Shown in pieces: positions 10,181-23,319 of a DNA stretch of 64,000 nt; positions within the stretch are counted from its first letter, which is position 1; each line of letters begins with the position of its first letter. The translations under genes and the position numbers were made by a program. The DNA lies in assembly GCA_933207985.1 (NCBI GenBank), contig OW240912.1, positions 107,198,734 to 107,262,733 on the forward strand, given 5' to 3'. Under the pieces are notes generated by a model. That model was not told where the DNA came from. It ran no database searches and saw nothing but the letters and a program-made list of their open reading frames with translations. Origin of the DNA: Pelobates cultripes. Taxonomy: Eukaryota; Chordata; Amphibia; Anura; Pelobatidae.

Positions 10181-11097
10181 AGGTTTGCCACCTGACTGGT
10201 ATTTTACTGGCACAGCCGGTATTTAAATCTGCCTGGCCATGCCAGTATTGCAGTAATACCGGCAATACAAATTTTTCATTATTTTTCACAGAATAAATGG
10301 AGATTACTCTGCAATACCAGCACCGGCCAGTAGGGGTCACTGTGTGTGGAGAGAGGCAGAGATAGGAAGTTACAGCATATCCCTCCCTGCCTCTCTCTAC
10401 TACTTACTGATCCGTGGGGGAGCAGATACACAGCACAGAGAGTCCTTACAGCAGTTCTACAGCTCAGGTAAGTGAGGGATGGGGGCAGCAGGGACACATG
10501 GGGACACTGAGACACTAGGACGCTTGGGACACAGACACTGGGAGACACTCGGGGACACTGGAAAACATGGGGACACTGAGACACCAGGACACATGGGGAT
10601 GCTGAGACACATGGGGACACTGTGAGACATAGGGAGACACTGAGACATTGGGACACAGAGACACTATGTCCCGAAGTCTCCCAGTGTCTGTGTCCCATGC
10701 CTCTCAGTGTGCCTAGTGTCCCCATGTGTCCCAGTGTCCCTATATGTCCACAACTGTCCCCATGTCTCCCAGTGTCCCCAAGTGTCTGTCTTCCAGCCAG
10801 TGTCCCCTAGTCTCCCAGTGTCCAGGGACTGGGCGACATGGGGACACTGACACTGTGATACATAGGGACATTGAGACACTTGGTGACTTGCAAGACTGAG
10901 ACACTGGGAGACAGGGAGACACTGGGAGCAATCCATCTATACAGCAGAATCAAACTGTGAGTAGTTTGTTGGTGATTTTACAGAATTTTCTCTGATGTCA
11001 CTCCTTGTGATTTACATCATGTGATGTCACGCATAACTAATTAATTATAAAAATGATTAAAGCTGGAATTTTTTTCCAAGAAAGGTGGCAACCTTAA
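10181..11097. mobile_element. hAT-like element with 8-bp target duplication (CTACTCTT)
   Basis: CTACTCTT occurs at 10173-10180 and 11098-11105, immediately outside ends reading AGGTTTGCCACCT and, on the other strand, TTAAGGTTGCCACCT. The left part has GGCACAGCCGGTATTT and CCAGTATTGCAG arms. The middle is a strand-switching minisatellite. There is no transposase. The length (917 bp) fits a non-autonomous element inflated by the tandem array. Confidence 0.75.
10489..10935. repeat. GGGACACTGAGACAC minisatellite with strand switches
   Basis: From 10489 to about 10663 the units read GGGACACTGAGACAC on the plus strand. From about 10664 to 10832 the same units are inverted (GTCTCCCAGTGTCCC). From about 10835 to 10935 they revert. 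The array therefore forms a giant hairpin of about 170-bp arms. Open frames of 62-148 aa (on both strands) are artefacts. Confidence 0.85.
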
Positions 11098-11118
11098 CTA
11101 CTCTTCACATACTCTTGC

Positions 11119-11672
11119 TTAAAGGAGCACTATAGGGTCAGGAACACAATCATGCATTTCTGACCCTATTATGTTAAAACCACCACCCTGGCCCCTTCTT
11201 GCCTCCCTAAATATAGTAAAATATTACTTGTATTCAAGTCTGCAGCTGCTGGCTCTGCCTCTGAACTGACTGTCTGCTGACATCATCAGAAGTGGTGGTC
11301 TGAGCAAATTACAATACTTCCCCATAGGATTGGCTGAGACTGTCAACTAGGCAGATCAGGGGCAGAGCCAGCACAAGTCCAACATAGCCCTGGCCAATCA
11401 GCATCTCCTCATAAAGATAAATTGAATCAATGCATCTCTATGAGGAAAGTTCAGTGTCTGCATGCAGAGGGTGGAGACACTGAATGGCAGTGCTGCACAC
11501 TAGGCAGTACTGCCCCAGGAAGCACCTCTAGCAGCCATCTAAGGAGCGGCCAGTGGAGTTATTTTCTCTGAAAAGACAGTGTTTACTGCAAAAAGCATGA
11601 ATGGAATGATTCTACTTACCAGAACAAATACAAAAAGCTGTAGTTGTTCTGGTGACTATAGTGTCCCTTTAC
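11119..11672. mobile_element. T2-like MITE, GGGTCAGGAACAC type (copy 3)
   Basis: TTAAAGGAGCACTATAGGGT at the left and GTTCTGGTGACTATAGTGTC then CCTTTA at the right; the right TTAA has decayed to TTAC. The two ends are of different hairpin types. Internally it has GGATTGGCTGAGACTG, ATAAATTGAATCAATGCAT and related blocks shared with the copies at 36.0 and 45.8 kb. Confidence 0.8.
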
Positions 11673-13004
11673 GTTTGGAAGCTTAAGAGGGATGTATGGG
11701 AACAAAACTTGTGTGGACTGGCTGACAATAAAATTAGTTAAGGTAATGCAGACGTTTGTCTCTCTAACACTGTGGCATGTCCCCTTTCTTCTACACTCAC
11801 TACATACACCTTTTCTCTGTCTCAGACTATACACCAGGAACTTCTGCCTGCTAGTAAGAAGGTAAGGAGATAAATGGACCAGCGAGTGCTAGGGGACAGT
11901 CCTTAGAAAGCATGGAGTGAGCGCATCATAGTATGCCCTTAGTTGGACAGCCTGCAGGATTGGCAGGCAGCCTGACATGCATCCATGCCATGATGCCAGG
12001 TTGACCTTCCAATTCTTTGGACAAACATGCCCCCTTTTTGGGCATGTTCTCCCCTTTTGGCAGGTCTGGTCACGTGATTTGCACCAGTGGCACACCCTTT
12101 TACCCTGCCCATTGACTTCCAGCTTCACTGGACACTGCTGTTAGGGGGTATGGATTTACTTAAAAGATGAAAGCATAAATTAGAGAGAGATTAGCATAGA
12201 GTATGTGTTTTCTTATAGCTGCATCCTATGAGTTTCCCTCCAGCACCATCTCCATCAGATACATGACGCTTGGGAGGTATGATTGTTTTAGTGTTTTTGG
12301 TCGATAAGATTCCGTAATTAGGCCCATCATAATTGTCAGCACCAGGCCCACTGTGCCCTTAATCCGGCCCTGAGCAGGGGATCTACCATTTGCCCATCCT
12401 TGCAGGGTTGTATTTCTTAGCAGTGTTTGAATGCAAATGTTTTTGTGTGAGATTTTTGTGCATGCGCATGTATTTGTGTACTTTTGCCATTGGAATGCAG
12501 TGGTGTACCTCTATGTAATGTTTGCTTTTGAATGAAGTGGTGTTTATATAGAATTTTCACATTTGACTGCAGGAATGTATTTGTATGTAATGTTTGCATA
12601 TGATTGCGAGCTTGTGTTTGCGTTTGGTTGCTTGGATGTATGCACGTATACAAACATAATATTCATATTTTTAGCCACCCTTCTGTTAGCATACCTTTCC
12701 TGCTGCTGGCTGAGGCCAATGGGAGTGTGTGGCTTTGGCCACCACTCTCCTTGTTCTTCCTCCTTACTCCTGCCTGTGCAGCCGCTTCCTCTTCTTCTCG
12801 CTCTCCTGTGCAGTCCTCACTCTGTAGCTATAAGTGACAGGCTCTCACTTACGCCTAGAATGGTCTGTCCTATTCAGCAATACCTGTTGGCTGGACCTAT
12901 GTGCATGTGCCACAAGCATTCTTTCCATAGTGCCATTAGTGTGACTATGCACTTACAGCTCCTACAAGCACCACTTGTTGCATTTCTTAAATGGCAACTC
13001 ATAT
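11673..13004. other. Intergenic stretch without recognised genes
   Basis: Contains old repeat scraps (for example CCCTTAATCCGGCCCTGAG at 12356) but no supportable coding sequence. An open frame of 180 aa at 12563-13105 runs into the following palindrome and shows no coding pattern. Confidence 0.5.
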
Positions 13005-13752
13005 GTATAAACAAAGATAAAGATCGGGGGCGCAACTTAATACTTATTCACATTTGGCCATCAAATTTTGAATTTCACCTAAAAAACAGACAGTACATAG
13101 CATAATACTGTAAAACATAACATTTTAATGTTGGATATAGATTTCACACTCACACTTTGCAGAGCCACATATAGTAGTCTCTGACTTTTCAAAATCCCTT
13201 TCGCTTTGTCTCCACTCCTCAGGATACAACCACTGGTGCCAGGAATCAGTAGGTAATAATGCAATTTGTAGAGTGGGAATTTTTCAAAGGTGATTAATAA
13301 AAATCAGGAGCAATAAAACAGGGTTTAAAAATGCATATATAATAAAAGTCAATAAGAAAGCAGCACTGACGCGATTGACTTTTTAATTATATATGCATTT
13401 TTAATCCCTGTTTTATTGCTCCTGATTTTTATTAAATACCTTTGAAAAATTCCCACTCTACAAATTGTGTTCATTACCTACTGATTCCTGGCACCAGTGG
13501 TTGTATCCTGAGGAGTGGAGGAGAGGAGACAAAGCTGAAAAGTCAGAGCCTACTATATGTGGCTCTGCAAAGTGTGAGTGTGAAATCTATATCCAACATT
13601 GAAATTTTATGTTTATACAGTATTATGCTATGTACTGTCTGTTTGTTTTTTAGATGAAATTCAAAATTTGATGGCCAAATGTGAATAAGTATTGTTAACT
13701 TATTTTCTTATTGCACTATAAGTTGCGCCCCCGATCTTTATCTTTGTTTATA
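13005..13752. repeat. Long palindrome (~370-bp arms)
   Basis: The left arm (13005-13355) and right arm (about 13385-13752) are reverse complements with about 90 per cent identity. The outer ends are ACAAAGATAAAGATCGGGGG and its complement, and a short unpaired centre (GAAAGCAGCACTGACGCG) lies near 13367. It is a palindromic MITE with no coding capacity. The matched open frames at 13079-13264 and 13442-13657 are the same repeat read from its two arms. Confidence 0.88.
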
Positions 13753-14379
13753 CTATTTCTATAAGTGTTTTTTTAAGTGGTTTTCAAACACTGGGGAAGT
13801 CGCACTTATTTATACCTCTGGCGCCAATTTAACACCTTGTGTCACTTGCACTTTGTGTGTAGTTTGTTTGCAACTCCTCATATGTACTATTTTTACCTGT
13901 GTTTATGTCTCCATTTGGAAGTAATAGAAATATAAGCTTTCCTGATGGCACAGATTATTTTTTTTCCTCTGCTCATCCTGTTTTCCCCTTAATTGGTTAT
14001 TTTTGCTTTTTCTATTAACCAAATTGAGGCCAAATGCTCCTATCAGCTTGCTGCAAAGTAGATACATTATAATTTGCAGTAAGCAAGCAGTCCCATTTTT
14101 AAGTCCTTTTGGTTCATCTGATTTGTTTTAGAATCTGTTTATTTGGTAGTGAAATTCTACAGTGTCTAACGGACATGGGGCTGAAATTCTGGCTTTCTGA
14201 AATATTTTCTATTTTCATGGAAAATGGTTCAGCCGAACCAAAATTTGCTTGCTATGTATAGATCTACTGGACATTATGCATTCTAAAATCTTTCAAACTG
14301 CACCATTTTAGTGTGCTACATTTAATCTTGACACTCAAGGTACAAATCAGCCTCAAGCCACACAGAACTAAATCATGAA
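13753..14379. other. Intergenic stretch between palindrome and DENND2C 3' end
   Basis: No gene or clear repeat recognised. Confidence 0.4.
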
Positions 14380-14398
14380 CATTGTTTTTTAACAAAAC

Positions 14399-14404
14399 TT
14401 TATT
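14399..14404 (-). terminator. Distal polyadenylation signal AATAAA
   Basis: The minus strand reads GAAATAAAGTTTTG, followed about 25-40 nt on by a T/G-rich stretch (GTTCATGATTTAGTTCTGTG). This is the expected layout of a cleavage site. It fits the transition from repeat-free 3'UTR to intergenic sequence. Confidence 0.45.
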
Positions 14405-17400
14405 TCATTAATTTCCAATTTATTTTGCAATTACAGATATAACATTGGATTATGTACCAGTGTTAATAAAGCATTATTGGAAAAAAAATGAATTTTTTAC
14501 ATGTTTACCATACACAGAATTAAATAAAAAATTAATATTACAAAAAATACATTTTTCATTATGTACATAGCAACTCAATATGAGTTGTGCATTAGGCATC
14601 GGAACACTGACAAACTCCATAGTCCATTTGTTAATGCCAATTAATTATAAGGCTAATAAGGAATCATGCTTGCCATAGTGCCCACACATTTAATGTCTGC
14701 TTTAGAATTAAGTAAGATGTAGTCCAATAACAGATTGACCACCAGTTTGGACAGTACTGCTCATCACTATTAGGTTAATATATAAAACTGGTAATTGTAG
14801 TTATTATATTAAAATCCAGCTTGGGTTTATTTTTGCAACTGTAAGCAGAGAAACAGATACATGGAGGGCAATACCAGAATTTCAATTTTACCTTTAAGTA
14901 CATACTTAAATCCATTTTTTTTAGATTAATATGGATACCAGTTTATATAAATACTTTTTTTTCTTTTCACTATATGTAATCTATGTTTTATAGGTTCTCG
15001 TTTGGAGCACACATGCTTAATTCTGTTAACATTAATTCTATAACGTTTCATATATTTAAAGATAGGAAGGCCATCTCTGAGCATAAACCAAACAAAATCT
15101 AGGAGGCAGACATTAAAAATAATCCCTGCCCCACTTAGGGAGCATACATCAAAGCCTGCAGTTTGCTGTATGCAAAACATTATAAATTATCACTAGGGAG
15201 TCTTTTAGGTGGGATAACCAAGTGTTTTTCTTATCTTTCTTGAACAAAATATATGCTTTTAAAAGTGACACCAGATTTTTTTGCAGAGGTTTGTCCTCCG
15301 CCCACCTCCCTCTACCCACTTCCTACACCCAAGGTGGCCACATTTGATTATCTACCGCAAATCATCCATGCTTATGGTAGAACTATTGAGAAGATCCAAC
15401 TTTCACCAAATTAGCTGGTGTAAACACACACACACACACACACATCTCCTGAGATATGCGTATGTGCCATTTTCTCCTAATAAATCATTGGTCCTATAAA
15501 TGTATTAGAAATGCAATACCCCAGGACGAGGAGTAATATGAACAGAATCTACTTGATGGGGTTTCCAGGCCAATGTTGAATTTAAAGCTAAATAACAAAA
15601 GTTTTCCCTTTTAATTTTCATTTCAAAAAGACATGCTAAAAGAACACTTTTTTTTTTTTTTTTTTAGGATCGGCACTTAAACATAATCATATACTGTGCT
15701 TCTGCTAGTGTGAAGTACAGCAGGAAATATAATATTTTTAAAAATTCAGCACATTGATATTTGTTATTTCAAACAAAACGGTTAAAAAAACACGATAAAA
15801 AATAAACATGTTTCTGAGAACAATGTCCCAATAGAGATTTCCCTTAGATTTCTGTAACCCATGTTTTCCATTGCCTAACTTGGAGGCAGTTTGAGAGGAA
15901 TTTATTGTAACCATGCTAAACAGCAGTGATTAGTTCCCTCGTGATATACAATATAAAGCATTTTCACCTCTATTGTACAAAAAAAAAAAATAGTAAAAAT
16001 TAATTTGCATTTTGTTTTTGATAATTCCATTATTACACCTTTGGTTGACCGCTAATAAAAAAAAAAAAAAAAATTACAAACAAAAAACCAGCACTGTAGA
16101 ATTCAGATGTTAAATTTCAGAAGTATTTGCAACTGTACACTAAAAATCACTATTACACAAAAACAGTAGGCCACACTACCTTTTGCTTAGTTGTTTTTTG
16201 GGGGGGGTTTTGAGCAGCAAGTTTAAGTAATGGCACTAGATTGTGTAAAACTTGCAAAACCATATTTACATATTTTAAAGTGCTTTTCTTGCATTTTTAT
16301 ATTAAAAAAAAATATATTATGGAAATTAAATGGTCTATATGCTGTACAGTTATGTAACAGAGAAAAGTATACATTGATAAATATTCATTACCGATGCTAC
16401 TACCTATATTGCATTTGTCAAACAAATGAAAATTTGGATCCAGTTGTGTAAACTGGATCAGACACTTCCACTTTAAGCCTTTGCCGCCTCCTAGAAAAAG
16501 GAGCACAAACATATTTTAACTACATGATATAGGAAGGAGTATTACTTGTCAATATATATCCCCAATAGGATTAGAATACAAAGAACATGCAGGTAGACTT
16601 CCTGCTTTGTCACATGTAAAAGATGAATTAGTTGCTTTCGAAATTATTTGTGTGAATTATTGTGGGCAATTGTGCTCTTATGTCAATTTGAGACTTGCAA
16701 ACCAAATGACACCTTGATAGTGTGTCAATTTGATTGTATTTATAGCATTTGATAATTCTGATACTGTTATACTGATGAGCAATATCTGCAATTTTATATG
16801 TTTAACTCTAAGCTCTAAACATGACATGTTTCCATAAAATTCCCAGAATGCCATGCAATACCTGCTAATGAACAGAAACCAAAGCAGCCAGGATTGCATG
16901 TCCCCTTCACTGGAGCTCTTCAATATGATTTGGACATTACTGGAGCTCTTCCACATGGTGCTGCCTCAGGGCTGCAAATCAATCAACTAAACGAATCATT
17001 AATTTTACCAGTAAATTTGATTATTTAAACCACAAACATAAAAAAATGGTCTATGTTGGACTATGTCAAGGCCAATATGTGGCACAACAGGTCGTAAGGC
17101 TAACCCATACAGTATCTAGTAGACATTAATGGACAACGAGATCCATGAATGTTCAAATTATTGGAAAAAACTAAACAAACTAGCAGCTAAACAGTATTCA
17201 CGCCCTCACATAATCTGAGGTTTCAGAATCATGGAAGAGACACAGTTGCTGACACTTACACAAGTAATAAATTATCTTGGTTCATATAGATTTCACAGTG
17301 CGTCTATATAACACAATGGTAGGATTTAGAATTTACAATGTAACAATGTCAACCAGGAGTAAATTTGGAAAGAAACTGTCTATTTCCAGTTACAAACTCC

Positions 17401-17460
17401 GGTTTTAGCTTGCTGATCCAGATAAAAGTCCTGGTCGTAAAACTGTATAATTGTTTATAC

Positions 17461-17466
17461 TTTATT
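17461..17466 (-). terminator. Proximal polyadenylation signal AATAAA
   Basis: The minus strand reads GAAATAAAGT here, about 360 nt downstream of the DENND2C stop codon. It is a possible alternative poly(A) site for a short 3'UTR. Confidence 0.35.
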
Positions 17467-17826
17467 TCTTCTCCCATTCCATTTAAGACGGGCAAGGTTT
17501 CATGCCATGACTCCTAGGGAAGCCCATATCAAAATGTGAACGTTGTTGTCCATGCGTGACAGCTTCTCCAGTTCATCACCTCTTAACAGCTAGCACATTA
17601 CAACTCCAGTTTGCTTCTTTCTCAACTTTCCTGGCCATTTAACTTCTCAGAGTACTCGAGAATTTCTAAGAAAGCCAGAGGGTTTTCCTTATTTCCTTTC
17701 CAATTCTCTTTCGCAGGGAGTTATAACTTTGGCTAGGATATGTCCATCCAGAAGATTAGTGAAAATCCTGCAGATAGAACTCTCGCTATGGGTTTGTTTA
17801 AATGTTGTGCAGTTTCTTTCAACCAT

Positions 17827-17858
17827 TCACTTCTTCTGAAGAAACTTCATTTTGTTAC
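17827..17858 (-). CDS. DENND2C: DENND2C terminal coding exon 18
   Basis: The acceptor is ATTTAATTACAG| at 17859. The frame gives (S)NKMKFLQKK then TGA. This is the same C-terminal block as human DENND2C (SKMKFLQKK), which confirms the join even though only ten codons remain. Confidence 0.93.
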
Positions 17859-20800
17859 CTGTAATTAAATTAAATTGAATTCAATTTACATTCATTCTTC
17901 TTTACATTGAGACTTTGTTGAAAGGTTATGAATGAAATATAATTTTAAATATACATTTGATCCATAATAGACCTGTTTCCTTGCAGGGGTGATTGCCAAA
18001 CTTGCCACTGAGGATGCTTGTGGATTGTGAACTACATTTGCAATAGTGGGGTTAAGGAAAAGTTTTTAAACATTTGCACAGAATAATATTGAATTCAGAA
18101 AGGTTCTACACTAGTGAAGTCCTGGCAATTAAAAATAAGAGATTTCAAAATTCTCTAAAAAAAAAAAAAAAAAGTTATTCATCATGAAATAAACTTACTC
18201 AAGCCACGTAAAAATTTATTAACACTGCTAGGCTCGGTTTCTGGGAGGGTTTTCAAGTATTCACTGGCTCGCACCTCAAAAACACCTGTTAAATAAATTT
18301 TAAAAAATTAAGAATTTTTAGACAAAAGATATTAAAATATTGGTAAAAGAAAGTTTATTTTGCAGGAAATACATTTGTTTTCAATACTTTATACATTTCT
18401 AAACAAGAACTGAGAAAGTTCATTCAAGGGGAATCTATGACTAAGGTTATAAAATATGTTCCCAAAACTGAATGACAGGCCAAAATGTCACGATATTCTC
18501 TATTTAGCATAGCTGTGATTTCCTCAAAGTTTTCAAGTGTTAATTGAGATTTAATCTACGGAGCTCATTCAGTCGAGAAGGCCATTAAATGTGCCTCAGT
18601 GAACAATACCATAATAGACCACAAGCATGTAAAGTTGGTGTGCCTGTTGGTACAGAGAGTTTCGCAGAATTTCAATTTTGGATTGACCTTATGGGTGGGA
18701 CCAGTCCATAGCAGGACTAGTTCGTAAGCTTTTATCTATTGTTCTAGTTAAACATATCACACCTCTTGTTTGGCACACACGCATATCTAGCTCTATCTCA
18801 ATAAATAGTTAGGCAATTTAGATATTCAACTAAATGATATGATATTACTATATAAACACAGTTTGTATCTGTACATATGATCTCCTTACATTGCATGACA
18901 TGTTTAGTTGTGAATAAGTTTCAAGCAATCAAGGAACAGATTATACAGATCATTGTTACTACTTTTTCCTGGCAGACTTTATATTTTTTTAAATTTCTCT
19001 TCAAATGCATCCCATGTCAAAATTGTTGACATAATTAAGGTCAGCAAGTTGGAATACACAAATTGAAGACGTGTGTTTAGTCCTACTTACTTTGACTAAA
19101 TGCAAAACTAAAATGTGCTCATTGTCCTGTGCAATCCAAACATTTTTTTACCTTTGACCCCACTCTTTCGGAGCTCCCGATCTTGGCTGAATCCTGCAAA
19201 CATCTGCGTCTCCATAAAGATATCAAGGAATTGACGTACGCTACGGGAAGTGTGGGACTTGCGGAAGGGGTCTCTCTGGAAAACCCGTTCACCCTTTTCG
19301 TTCACATACATGTGTAAGGAGTAATGTCCCACAATCTCCACAAAGAACCACACAAAAGCTTCTGACACCAGAGAGTTCAGAGTCACATCTTCTATAGAAA
19401 CAAAACAGTGGAAAACATCAAACATTATGACCTGCGGTGGAACACATCACTCTAGTCACAAGAACAAACTTATTGCAAGCCAACAATGAACAATACTGCA
19501 ATGGATTTTCAGCTCACCTTCTGTGAAATGCTGTTCATTATATATGATGTCATTTCTCTGCTCTAAGATCTGGACTAATGCAGCCTGGAGCTTGTGAGGT
19601 AATATTTCATCTTCATCTGATTGCTGTAGTTGGGACAGAGATATTGGTCTTTTAGCAAGTTTTCAGGAGATACATATGCTTACATATTTATTTACATGTA
19701 AACAGACACACAAACACACACCTATCTTCAACTATGCAAATTATACCATGATAAAAAATATACACGTATAGTGATGATGACCGACCGGTCTATCACCTAG
19801 GTGCCAAGATGATAATTTTAGGTTGGGATGGTCATGCCTGGGAGAAAACCAGAAAACGTGCTGCATGCAAGGGTGGAGAAAACTGGAATGACGACAAACT
19901 AATAGTGTTAACACCCTAACTCTGGCAAACAGCCCAGGGGATCTGATAGAGATGTCTTGTAATTTTCTTCTTCTTTTTTTTTATTTTTATTTTTTTTAAT
20001 AAGTAGCATTTAAAACACCATGAATATAATTACAGGGCAGGAATCATTATGCTGCGCACAACGGCAGAAAAACTAACCTATTTCTTGGTAATGACCAGAC
20101 TAAATGATACACCTATAAAGGCAAACACACCCATGTTACTGAATATACCCTGGGAACAAAAAAAGAGAGCATGCAGTCCACTACAACACAGGGTTTAATT
20201 ACTTATTTAAGTTTGTAGATTTGATCATATGTTCATGGATCAAGATGTCCTAAAGACACTAGAATGTATTCCAAAAGCTGCCTTTAATTCTAAACTGCAG
20301 TATTAGATCTAATCAAAATCGTGTAAGATATTTTTATACCAGATCCATGGTCACATAATCCTATACTTAACATAACAGAGCTACATCAACACGCCACAAC
20401 CGACATGAAGAATGAAGCAGACGCAAATTATACAGAAGTACCTCTGGAACTTTATATATTAATAGAGAAGGAGCACATGAGAAAATATGGGATGAAATTT
20501 GAGGATGTGAGGAGCAATAAGGATTTCACCATGTGTCGGCTGGTTGTCAGACCTAAAGTCTCCAGGTGAAAACCAGAGTTCCCATGGAGGCTTGGAAGTA
20601 TTTGCTGTCACTACACCCCTGCCTTTTACTCCTTAATAATTTTTAGGAACCATCTCATAAGCATTTAGCTTTACTTTCATGCTTGAGATGGGAGGACAAG
20701 AAGAAAAAAATGGGAAAGGGAGGGCACTGGAAGATATGGAAAGAAAATGAAAAATAAATACAGTTTCAAAAACATATTCATCGATTATTTTGATTATGGG

Positions 20801-23274
20801 CACATAGGCTCATATAATTATACAACTACAAAAAAAAAAAAAAAAACACAAACAATTGCCATATTCACACTCCAACCATTTACTTGTACTTTTACAAGAA
20901 TGATTTTAAATTGCTTACCTGCTGAAGAAACTTGTTTGCACAGAGATCAACTATTAAAACCTAAGGAATAAAGACAGCATTAGGGATATGTATGTAAAGT
21001 TTAATATTATCTGTTTGTTGAAAGAAAACTTAATTACCAGCAGTTTGTTGCCAAAACTAGTTCAACACCAAAACTGTCTATTATTAAACCCACCTATTTG
21101 CTAGATATGTAACTGGTTTCTAGTAATCATGTTTGTGGACAGCTTATCAAACTACATTTGGGTTGAATTTCCTAAAGCAGATTGGTAACCTTCGTTCTGT
21201 AACCGCTAGAAACATACTTTGTAGCAGTACGTTTTACGCACTCTTAACCATATGATCCTAAAGAAATATCTGGACTAGATCACTCACCTCCTCAATGGGT
21301 AGGTCGCTCAGTAGAGGTAATGAACAAGATAGTATGCCAATGAGAAAAGGAGTGGGCGAACAGACAATGTCAATCATAGAAGCTGGTAGAACCGGAATAT
21401 ACGTGTGCTGCCAGGTAAACGGATAGAGCAAGGCAACTACTGCATGGGCACACTTGGACAACGTACTAAAAAAACAGATAGACAAAAAAGGACAAGATTA
21501 GAATGATGGTGATTGACCATGGATTCATTAAATCTACACAATAAAGGTGTGTGTTTACTTTTTATGTTTTACATTGCTATTTAACATGTACCTAGTGAGG
21601 TTCTATTTTATATATTGTAAAATACTATTGCACACCTGAGATTGTCGGCTACAAAGATAACTCTTCTTTCAAGTAGGAGTGAGGCAAACACCTTGAGGAG
21701 ATGAGGTACACTGAGGCAGTTAAAGAGGCAGTCAAAATCAACATGTTCCAACCGGGAGTCCATAGGTCTGCATAGCTCTATGACCTATAAAGTAGACACA
21801 TAGATGTTAAAAAGTGCTATACTCGTGATCTACTACAGTGTATAATTTAGTAAATTCAAAATGAATGCTTAAATATTGGCTTAAAAGAGAATGTTTGGCC
21901 TTTTTCCCCATTTTGCCGTGAAAAAGAAATTACTTCATCTCTATTTTCCACATCAAGGACTCATCTTATTTTTTTTTTTTAGATAAGCTTTTTAAATTAT
22001 TTAAGATTGTTGGATCAACATTAAAAATTATGTAATTCAAGGCCTAAATTCTTATTTTTCCCACTCTTATTAAAACTTCATTACCTCATTTCCTGAACCC
22101 GGCAGGAAGTTTTTCACAGTTATTGTACGTCCAGGTGCAGGGAAAGGAGCCTCCATGACACTACGCATAAATGGAGGGACAAGAGCTGGTGACATTTCCC
22201 TTCTTTTCTCTACTTCATCCAGTATCTACAATAAACACATGTAAAATATTACCTTTATTAGTCTTGCGAACAGTTTCACACTAGACAAAAATGTACAAGC
22301 TCCAAAAAAAAAAAAATATTACAAATTGATTTTGATAAAGTGACATTGCCCTTACCTTTTTAAATATTTTTACTTTTGCTTATGATACATAACAGTGTAA
22401 AACTGTACCTGTAACCTTAGATAACTTTTAAATAACAGAATTAAAAATAAATAAACAGGACCGTCTCTCTGTATTTGCGTTCTAATTATAGAATTTTCTT
22501 TTTCAACTGTTAAGTATTTTTAATGATAGCATGATGTAGTAACATTTTATTGATTTATCGCATCTTAAGCTACTGTATTGTTTAAAAAATATATTTTTTT
22601 TAAAAATGAAACAAAACAAAACATTTGAAAAGTGTTTGTGTTGCATAGATTCTTCCATGAGAAATATTGAAACCGGAAGTCTACTGATTGATAACATTTT
22701 TGCCATTACCTGTGTGAAAACTTACCTTTGAAAATAGATTAAAGCAGCCTAATCGACTGACCATGCAGTACACTTCAGGCAGTCGCTTTCCTTTTCCCTG
22801 TGGCTAAAATAGCAAAAAGACAAAAGGAAAACAGACTATAATGATACAGGAGTATTTATCTAGAAAACGGCAGTTCAATGTTCAAAATCCTAACTGGTCA
22901 AACTTTCTACTCAAGCACTAATAATATATATTCAATTTTAAATAAATAATTTAATAATGGTCGATAAGCTTTCCAAAGTACTTAAAATCATTTTAAGTTT
23001 ATCCAAAAATATCAAAAACTATCATATAAAAAGGAAAACTGTTCCTATACTCCCTAGCCAGTACTAGCATGTGCTGTGGTTGCTATGGGTGGATAGCTCT
23101 CCCTGTCTCTCAATTCCTCTGCATTTAGTACCTGCAGAGGAATCGACAGAGAGATGGGAGAAAAACCTATTTTTAAATAGTTTTTTTTCTCCAAATCTAC
23201 TAGCACAATGTATAGATGGAATTTCAAGATCTTTTAAAAGAGCTAATGTTGATTTATTTGTATGTATATGTATA

Positions 23275-23319
<45 letters not shown>

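Larger units (their letters stand above)
14380..17826 (-). other. DENND2C: DENND2C 3' untranslated region (extent inferred)
   Basis: About 3.4 kb of AT-rich sequence without T2 or hAT repeats, unlike both flanks, follows the stop codon. That is what a long conserved 3'UTR would look like. It has several A runs (15974, 16060) and a (CA)n tract at 15425-15443. Two clear AATAAA signals lie on the minus strand, at 17461-17466 (about 365 nt after the stop) and 14399-14404. The distal one marks the proposed end; use of the proximal one would give a short 3'UTR. Confidence 0.5.

Noticed and set aside
9657..10195. Cys/Gly/Val-rich and His/Thr/Pro-rich open frames of up to 147 aa
   Set aside because: Produced by the CACTGCCCCCCATACACA minisatellite in every frame.
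10279..10936. Ser/Val/Cys-rich open frames of up to 148 aa
   Set aside because: Translation of the GGGACACTGAGACAC array; no start context or domain.
12563..13105. 180-aa plus-strand open frame
   Set aside because: Composition is not gene-like and it runs into the arm of the 13-kb palindrome.
13079..13657. Two similar short proteins on opposite strands
   Set aside because: They are the two arms of one palindrome, not a gene pair.
18182..18199. Ending DENND2C at the TGA just inside the last intron
   Set aside because: A strong donor (TTGA|GTAAGT) and a downstream exon restoring the family C terminus NKMKFLQKK make splicing the better model; intron retention remains possible as a minor form.
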